Both the position numbers and the translations under genes were made by a program. From Rhizoctonia solani (lineage: Eukaryota > Basidiomycota > Agaricomycetes > Cantharellales > Ceratobasidiaceae): a stretch of DNA of 64,000 nucleotides. The notes below the pieces were generated by a model. It had not been told where the DNA came from and did no database searches. It saw nothing but the letters and a program-made list of their open reading frames with translations. Location of the stretch: contig NC_057374.1 in assembly GCF_016906535.1 (NCBI RefSeq), positions 558,001 through 622,000 on the forward strand, in the 5' to 3' direction. Of this stretch, positions 57,522 through 64,000 are shown in pieces; position 1 is the stretch's first letter; each line of letters starts with the position of its first letter.

Positions 57522-58278
57522 TGTCCTAGACGTCTGTAATGACATCAAGGCAGCAGGCGCTTACAGCTGTATGTAACTAGTGTGAAAACTGCTCAAGGCA
57601 GTGGGAGTGCTACCTACAACAACAAGCTACCTAACTACAATGACCACACACTATAAGGTGGCAGCAAGCTATGTATGTACAGTGAGTCCAATGCTTAAGG
57701 TGTGTATCTAAGTTATTACTGGCCTAAGGCCTTGTACAGTGTTGGGGATGCAACAAGAGGTAATTTGTCATAAACAGAGGAAAATAGAACTAGCTGGAAT
57801 TGAACCAGCTTGACCACTAAGCCATAGAGCCCTATTATTCCTCTGCTGACAACCCATGATTGCACCTGCTACCCCCCAAATTTGGGCTTGGGCCAGCATG
57901 CAACCACTTGTACTGGTCATGTGACCATGTCCAGGACATAATTGACCTGGGTGTTACCATGGTTGGTTGGCCTCCTTATATATTACAGAGGGTGACTAAT
58001 TACAAATACAATTGTGTGAGAAAAGAAGTTATCTATATGCAATAAGAACCCCACTCTGCAGTTGGCCTTACTCATGCATACATGTCACTGATGTGTCATG
58101 ATGTTGTCATTGGTGGAGGTGGCTACGTGTGCTGAGTAAGTGCAGATGGGGATGTGGCTTGGTGCTTAGCATATGATATAAGCACCATAGTCATGTGATC
58201 AAAAATATTGTCCAATTGCCTTTGTTTAAATCCAAGAAAATAGGAATAAATTCCCTTGGTATATGTGTGTCTACAACA
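57522..58278 (-). mobile_element. Solo LTR family D in LTR K, split by S
   Basis: TGTCCTAGACG to GTCTACAACA, with TSD CTCAC at 57517-57521 and 58279-58283. Confidence 0.95.
57766..57938 (-). mobile_element. S element copy 7, in LTR D
   Basis: TGTCATAAACAGAGG to CCAGGACA, with TSD TAATT at 57761-57765 and 57939-57943. Fourth level of nesting: G, then K, then D, then S. Confidence 0.95.
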
Positions 58279-59724
58279 CTCACTCTAAGTGCTCATTGGC
58301 TGCCAAGCATTTCTTGATAGACTGAGTCATGTATTTAGATGTTTCTATTGTTAACTAATTGCAGTTCAACCCAAGAGCAGTCACATTCCAACCTAGTCAT
58401 ATCTGTGCCTTCCCACCCACCAATCAAAGTCTTAGGAAGCACAGTCCTAAGCAAGTCATACTCATACTCTGACTAGGTGAATGACTCAGTAACCTTGCCA
58501 CTCTAGGGTATATAAGGGGACTCTTGCATACCCTTGGAGGGCACCCACTTTACTCCACCTTACTGTTACTGTTGACTGTCACTCTTGGGTTTGGGCTTGC
58601 CCCCCTCAATTGTGTGATATATTGTGCCTCAAGATTTCAAATAACTTAAACTTGTATAAGTGGATCTCCCAAGTACCCATAGTGTGGAAAGGTTGTAGAC
58701 CTGATACAGAGTTCTTAGGCTAAGTGAACAGAAGGCAATCATCCTTAAAGAAGGATATATACTAAGTAACCAGTTAGTTCCTGCAATTAGGAGTGAAATT
58801 TACACAACTATCTCTGCCAAAGGGAACCTGAGCCAGTACTCTTGCTCTTACAGAAATACTTACTAAGGCACTTTACACTGAGAAAGGATATATGTGTAGT
58901 TGATTGTATTCAAGATAGCTAGACCCAGAGAACCCTAAAGAAGCTACTTGTTTACTTAGCTTGGAAATTGGGAATCCTCCAACGCAGACTCTGCTCAGCA
59001 CCAGAGTCTCAACCTCTTTTCCCCCAATTTACAACAAAACCCCTACAAATACCTGAAAACTCCTGGGAAGACATAGCATATCACATGATTGTTGGATTAC
59101 ATGTGTCAGAAGGATTTGACACTATTCTCACAGTCATAGACAGATTTTCCAAAATGGTTCACTTTATCCCCACTTGATCCACAGCATCTGCTATTGACAT
59201 TGCCAACTTGTTCATAACCTATGTATGGAAGCTTCATGGACTACCTAAAAGCACAGTTTCAGACAGAGGTCCCACCTTTAATGCTACATTCATTTGTCAT
59301 CTGTATCAAAGGCTAGACATCAATCCCACATTGTCCACAGCCTATCATTCTCAAACAGATGGACAAACAGAACACATACAAAGAGAAGCAGAAATATTCA
59401 TTTGCATGTTTGGAATTCATCAATAATTGGACTGGGTTGCCTTGTTACCCTCAGCAGAATTTGCTCTTAATAATCTAAAGCAAACCTTAACAGGCAAATC
59501 CCCATTCCAGATATGCTATGGGTACAATCCAAGATTTTCAGTTGGTCAAAAATTCAATGACATTGTGCCTAATGCAGACAAGCATGCAGAATTCCTGGAA
59601 AAAGGTTATGACAAAGTCAAAGCAGCATTAGCTTTGTCACAGGAAAAAATGAAATACTTCTATGACCAAGGTCACCAGGCAGAGGAAGAAATTCAAGCAG
59701 GAGATAAAGTCTGGCTAAGCCACC

Positions 59725-60317
59725 TGTCCTAGATGTCTGATAGGATGTCAAGGGGATGGCGCTTGTGGCTGCAGTGTACAAAATACAAGAAAGTTGCCTA
59801 GGGTGACAACAAACCTATCTACAGCAACAAGCAGCTATCCTACAACAACAAGACTGCTTAAGGCAGTGACAAGGTTTATAAGTACAACTGAGAAGCTGCT
59901 TAGGGTGGTGTGGGCTAGCTGGGTATGTAGTGACTGAGTAGTTACCAGCTGTAAGGCCTTGTACACTGAGTAAGATGCAACAAGAGGTAATTGACCTGGG
60001 TGTTACCATGGTTGGTTGGCCTCCTTATATATTACAGAGGTAGTTTAATTACAAATACAATATATCCAATAGCATATCAAATAAGAATCCTACTCTGCAG
60101 TTGGCCTTACTCATGCATACATGTCACTGACATGTCATGATGATGTCACATGTGGAGGTGGCTATGCATGCTGAATCAGTGCTGAAGGGGACATGGCTTG
60201 GCACTTAGCATATGATATAAGCGCTGAAGTCCCATGATCAAAAAGTAAGTCCATTCATCTTTGTTTAAATTTGAGAAAATGGGAATAAATTCCCTGGTAT
60301 CAAGTGTGTCTACAACA
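59725..60317 (-). mobile_element. LTR family D truncating G
   Basis: TGTCCTAGATG to GTCTACAACA. No matching TSD (CCACC versus GGTTG), so the locus is rearranged or this LTR is one end of a deleted element. Confidence 0.8.
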
Positions 60318-60376
60318 GGTTGACTTCTGAATACCTGTCTAAGATGGTAGACAAGGTAAACTTGACTTGGGGTTTC
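60318..60376 (-). mobile_element. LTR family C fragment
   Basis: ACCTGTCTAAGATGGTAGAC...ACTTGGGGTTTC matches the C LTR R region and is cut by LTR B2. Confidence 0.5.
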
Positions 60377-61276
60377 TGTTATGAATATGACATTTCTTCC
60401 ATAATCTGTACTTATTTTATTAATTACACAAGTAATACTATAGTAAATAAAATGAGATAAAGATACAAACGAAGGTTTTCAAGTCCTCTCTTTCCAATTG
60501 CAACCTTTACAAAGCCTATAAGCCTCAGGAATACCCTCAATATGCAATACCTTCCGCATATATGCTGTTTTCTCACTCATTTAAGTATATATAAATTCAG
60601 CTGAGTAGCTAAACAGTAACTAACAATATTCTCCTTGTTTGTAGTACTTATTAAACAAGATTCTATTTTGTGGCTACACACAGAAACTTTCAGGGTCCCC
60701 CCTGTTGCATAGGCAAGTGCTCTGGCGCTTAATCAGTGCTCAAGCACTGATGCACTAAATGCGCCTTTTCTGCATCACCCAGGCATGCCACACTGTCAAA
60801 CTGCTTGCGCTTAGGTACGCCTGTCTGTACGCCCCAGAACAATGGCTCAAACACTCAAAATGGATAACATCTGGCAGAGTTATGCTCTATTTACTATAAG
60901 TACCCAGTGCAGAGGTATCATACCTTTGGGACTGTTTACTCCAAGGATGAAACACTTATCCTTGGGACATCCAAGGACCCACACAGGCAAATACTGCCTT
61001 GGGGCAAATATTAGGGACTGTTGTTGCTTACTGTGTACCAAAGTATTGGCTCCCTCAAGTGTTTCAGTTGCCACCTGTACCTCCTGTACCCGCTCTTGAT
61101 ATCAATTGTGTATATACTTGTTTGTGCACCTTCTCAGGGTGTAAAAGGACCCTGTGAAGACGCTTCTAATGCATCCATTTATTCACTCATATATAATGGC
61201 ATATACACACAAGCCTTTAGCAGCTTATCTGCACATTTGCTTTAGTGATTGACTCACTGTAAGTAGAATAGGAGGC
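60377..61276 (+). mobile_element. LTR family B, copy B2, 3' truncated
   Basis: TGTTATGAATATGACATT, promoter GGGTGTAAAAGGACC near 61138. Matches B1 as far as AATAGGAGG, and serves as the empty site for S copy 1. Confidence 0.75.
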
Positions 61277-61403
61277 CTGATGAACAAACAGGATTGGCAT
61301 TCAGTAAGTTCAACACACCAGATCAAAATGCCAAGCCTGTTATTTATATGACTAAAGTAATGCCACAAGAGCAACAAAAGGTATGATGGGTGATATTGCA
61401 ACC
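61277..61403. other. Unassigned host sequence of LTR C, continued at 61981-62081
   Basis: Continuous with 61981-62081 once the C LTR is removed. No recognised gene or repeat. Confidence 0.3.
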
Positions 61404-61975
61404 TGTTGTGACCCAACTGTAAGGTTGGCCACACACTAGTGGGTGGGTGCTTGTGGCTGTACTACTACACTGCTCAGTCTACTCAAAGGCTATACTACTG
61501 AGAAAAGACTACTTAAGACAGCATGGGAGTATCTAACTATAATGGTGGAGGGCCTAAGGCCAATGAGCTATCCTACTGCTGTAACTAAAAAGTGAGTAAA
61601 GGGTTTTAAGAACCCAATGCTACTGCTGACTACTGAACCTGTCTGTGATGAAAGCCAAGGTAAAATCAACTTGGGGTCTCCAAGCAATCTCCCTGTAGTT
61701 TACATATACAAGAGAAGGTCTATATTACAAATAGATAATGGTGGGAAAAAGAAGTGTGGAATTGAAAAGAGAACTGTGCTGCAGACTGCACAGAAGTATG
61801 TTTGTTATCTAGGTGCTCTTGGCGCAGCATCTTGTCAGGTCTTGGTGTGGCAACTTAGCATGCAAAGTGCAAAGATCATGTGACTTGAAAAGTTAAAGGA
61901 ACAAGTCTGTAAAAAATAGTAAAAATATTTGAAAATTCCAAGGAGTCCAGTGGTATATTTTGTGAGTGTGTAACA
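61404..61975 (-). mobile_element. Solo LTR family C (572 bp)
   Basis: TGTTGTGACCC to GTGTAACA, with TSD CAACC at 61399-61403 and 61976-61980. Confidence 0.95.
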
Positions 61976-62081
61976 CAACCTCTTAGCACTTATGTAATAT
62001 TAAAATACAGCAAGCAAGTCCCCCAAAGCCACCTTTAACCTATTTTTGTGAGACTCCAGGCCTCATAAAATCAATCAATCA

Positions 62082-62351
62082 ACTACTCAACCAAAACCCA
62101 AAAAGCTTGGGAGCACTCAGGAGTGCAATATGGGACTCCCCATATTTGCCAATGCTCCCCAGGCACCACATGGCTGTTAATCAACAACTAATTATCTTTT
62201 TTGGAGGTATATAGGAGAGATAACTACTCAAAACAGCACAAATGTCAGATGACTAATGCTTCTCTGGTGTTTGAGGAGCCTTGGAAAATATGGGGAGTCC
62301 CATATTGTGCTCCTGAGTGCTCCCAAGCTTTTTGGGTTTTGGTTGAGTAGT
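62082..62351. mobile_element. MITE/foldback element with ~78-bp inverted repeats
   Basis: The left arm (62082-62160, ACTACTCAACCAAAACCCAA...) and right arm (62272-62351) are almost perfect inverted repeats, including AAAAAGCTTGGGAGCACTC and ATATGGGACTCCCCATAT. The central ~110 bp is unique. No transposase. Related to 6538-6737. Confidence 0.85.
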
Positions 62352-62688
62352 GTTGCATTACAACATGTACAACTTTGAGGCAGAAGCTGGAGCCTCCAAA
62401 GTTGACTCTGCAAGTGAATACACAGCTGGAGAGAACATCAAAGGTGATTATATAGCCACTCAAACTGGACCTGCTGATAATACAAGTCAAATCAAGGACA
62501 AAATTGATGGAACCAAAGTTCCAGTTGAGTGGGAACACATGGCAGGGCTGTACAAGACCATTGAGCCTGGACAACTGGGCCCACACAATGTCTTAGTGGC
62601 TGCTCTGCAAGATGGCATTGATATCACTGCAGCAAAACTAATTAATCTACTGATCAATGAGCCTGTGAATGCTTCCTGCCCACTTTAA
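62350..62688 (+). CDS. Unassigned small ORF (112 codons)
   Basis: An open frame just right of the MITE, with balanced composition (VPVEWEHMAGLYKTIEPGQL, GIDITAAKLINLLINEPV). It looks more protein-like than the repeat shadows around it and stops just before the second foldback. I do not recognise a domain. The first codons overlap the MITE edge, so the real start may be further in or in an upstream exon. It may be a gene fragment. Confidence 0.4.
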   Translation: MLHYNMYNFEAEAGASKVDSASEYTAGENIKGDYIATQTGPADNTSQIKDKIDGTKVPVEWEHMAGLYKTIEPGQLGPHNVLVAALQDGIDITAAKLINLLINEPVNASCPL

Positions 62689-62788
62689 GATGCCTTTGGG
62701 TCCCTCCCTGTCCTTGCACACTCACCTCCCATACATGCAACCACAGATAGCTTTTGGTTGAGATATATCACATTAGTCATGTGACCTA

Positions 62789-63009
62789 CAGTACCCTGAA
62801 AAAGTATTGCATGTGTGACCAATTGTACAACATGTGTTGTCTTACTCCCAAGCCAGCACTTGGATCAATTTGAGTAGTAAATAGAAGTGGTTAAGATGTA
62901 CTATTAGAACCTATATGCCAAGTTTTGTGAGAATTGCTGCAACAGAGACTAAGTTAGGGTCAGTATACCATCAAAGTGGCTGTGCAATACTTTTTTGGGT
63001 TCCTGGCTG
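62789..63009. mobile_element. Possible Tc1/mariner-type MITE
   Basis: Ends CAGTACCCTGAAAAAGTATTGCA and, reversed, CAGCCAGGAACCCAAAAAAG, then TATTGCA: imperfect inverted repeats with TA before the left end but TG after the right end. About 220 bp, no ORF. Confidence 0.4.
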
Positions 63010-63322
63010 TGAGAGTGACCCATTGTACCCACCTCAGGAAAGTGTGAATAAAGTCAAAGATAGATCTTGCTAAATAGCTAAAGCTAGCATGTACTCACTG
63101 TTTTAGTTTTGGGGCTACTTGTGTATAAATTAATGCCAAGGTAAAATGTATAGCTTCCAGGAGTATATGCACTCTACCTTGGTACAAACTCAAAACTAGA
63201 TCTACCTACCCTAGTATGGCTTCAAGCTAGCATATATGATAGTTATTTAGTTCATTAGCACTGAGATATAGAACAATCCTGCTCATAGAGAGCTTGGTGG
63301 GTCCCAAAGGGGGGTGGACCCC
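63010..63322. other. Unassigned sequence with a purine-rich end
   Basis: No gene seen. CCAAAGGGGGGTGGACC just before the D LTR resembles a polypurine tract, but the PBS after that LTR argues that the LTR is a 5' one. Confidence 0.3.
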
Positions 63323-63813
63323 TGTTGTAGACACACTCAATACCAGGGAAATTATTCCCATTTTCTTGATTTTAAACAAAGACAATTGGACAACATCTTC
63401 AATCACATGACATTGGCACTTATATCATACACTAAGCGCCAAGCCACGTCCCCATCTGTGCCTACCTCATCATATGTAGCCACCTCCACCTGATGACATC
63501 ACTATGACACGTCAGTGACACGTATGCATGAGTAAGGCCAACTGCAGAGCAGGGTTCTTATTTGTTATAGTTTTGCATATTGTATATTTGTAAATTAGTT
63601 CACCTCTGTAATATATAAGGAGGCCAACCAACCATGGTAACACCCAGGTTGATTACCTCTTGTTGCACTCCTATCATTGTACAAGGCCTTACAGCCAGAT
63701 CACTAATAGTTAGACGTTGTAGGGTAGATCCCACCACCTTAAGCAGTTCTTACTTGTACCCCATACAGCCACAAGTGCCTGTGCCCTTGACGTCCTTACA
63801 GATGTCTAGGACA
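63323..63813 (+). mobile_element. LTR family D, likely 5' LTR of an element leaving the window
   Basis: TGTTGTAGACAC to GTCTAGGACA. TATATAAGGAGG near 63610. It is followed by a self-complementary PBS-like sequence, so 63814-64000 is probably the leader of a D element; no ORF is visible yet. Confidence 0.75.
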
Positions 63814-63815
63814 CT

Positions 63816-63827
63816 AGGTAATTGACC
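63816..63827 (+). promoter_or_regulatory. Putative self-priming PBS of a D element
   Basis: AGGTAATTGACC, two bases after the LTR. Eleven bases are the reverse complement of GTCAATTACCT in the R region of D copy 46658 (about 46979-46989). This LTR's own R has two changes there. Confidence 0.55.
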
Positions 63828-64000
63828 TTAAGTTGGTTGCAAACCGTGCCCACCAGCACACCCCACACTTAGCCAACAACAAGAAGGACTCCTGTACTAG
63901 CACAAGGGAAATACCAGAGATCAGGATTGCCTTTTGCTGTCAATAATCAAACCAGCATTGTCCCCTCCTAGTACCAAATTGCTATAAGGCAGACAGTCCC

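Larger units (their letters stand above)
57048..59036 (+). mobile_element. Solo LTR family K in G integrase, split by LTR D
   Basis: TGTTATGTATTACATG to CAATTTACAACA, with TSD AAACC at 57043-57047 and 59037-59041. Promoter GGGTATATAAGGGGAC near 58507. About 1.2 kb without the D insertion. Confidence 0.9.
54286..59724 (+). pseudogene. G pol: protease to integrase core, split by LTRs L and K
   Basis: Protease IDSGTTLCLI (~54450); RT begins PTPYQEFSG, is split by L (54924-55360) after DAKPQNGP, then PIYSLGPREDAEL, VDYQCVNSMTKK, FDLKAGYN and a broken IYLDNILVF region (~55800); RNase H CNASDYTAGAIL and DHKNLEYF; integrase finger AAGHLGQARTVELV...CKTC (~56900), split by K (57048-59036) after WLKP, then LQIPENSWEDIAYHMIVGL, DRFSKMVHFIPT* and YHSQTDGQTEH. 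It ends at 59724, cut by LTR D before the chromodomain. Numerous stops. Same order and high similarity to F pol. Confidence 0.85.

Noticed and set aside
63301..63322. Purine-rich tract before the D LTR as a true PPT
   Set aside because: The PBS-like complement right after that LTR fits a 5' LTR better; the tract may be chance.
1..64000. CRISPR arrays, operons, bacterial promoters or rRNA
   Set aside because: None seen; introns, Ty3 elements, LINE and Tc1 elements mark a eukaryotic genome.

Overview
This is a eukaryotic, very probably basidiomycete (Agaricomycete) nuclear window. A Rhizoctonia/Ceratobasidiaceae-type genome is my best guess, inferred from a TPR-CHAT gene with ~55-base introns, chromodomain Ty3 (chromovirus) elements and a Tad1-like LINE. 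It is almost entirely a repeat graveyard. Only one host gene is convincing: a TPR-CHAT protein at 2278-5431 (minus), in a CpG-rich island (about 2.3-6.5 kb). Everything else is transposon sequence, mostly CpG-poor, nested several levels deep and often datable by intact 5-bp target-site duplications (TSDs).

I name families by letter. E: Ty3/gypsy chromovirus with gag, pol and an extra 3' ORF (copies E1, E2, E3, E4 plus loose LTRs). F: young full-length Ty3 chromovirus at 21607-28329. G: decayed F relative at 52198-59724. M: pol remnant whose LTR is family C. B, C, D, H, I, J, K, L: LTR families seen mostly as solo LTRs. S: a ~172-bp TG...CA element carrying a tRNA-like Pol III promoter.

Layout: 1-1.8 kb LTR fragments; 2.3-5.4 kb CHAT gene; 5.4-6.5 kb unassigned GC-rich DNA; 6.5-12 kb LTR pieces and M; 12-19.4 kb E1, split by an F-type solo LTR, a 3.5-kb long-TIR DNA transposon (itself holding L, C and H LTRs) and S; 19.7-34.2 kb E2, split by F, H and S; 34.2-39.9 kb E3, an inverted near-identical copy of E2 without F; 39.9-45.6 kb E4, split by S, a LINE and LTR I; 45.6-49.2 kb LTR E, S, C, D and a Tc1/mariner transposon inside an RT fragment; 49.2-52.2 kb LTRs J, B, C; 52.2-59.7 kb G, split by C, L and K (K holds D, which holds S); 59.7-64 kb LTRs D, B, C, two foldback elements, one small unassigned ORF and the 5' end of a D element.

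The strongest observations are: (1) S, a solo-LTR-like element with a tRNA-like domain that has boxes A and B but no anticodon arm; (2) Tf1-like self-priming signatures in three separate LTR families, where the primer-binding site 2 nt after the LTR is complementary to a segment about 35-37 nt after the TATA box; (3) a ~5-kb near-palindromic inverted duplication whose history can be read from nested insertions; (4) three frame breaks in F that all sit in A6 runs. No prokaryotic features, CRISPR arrays, rRNA or bona fide tRNA genes were seen.
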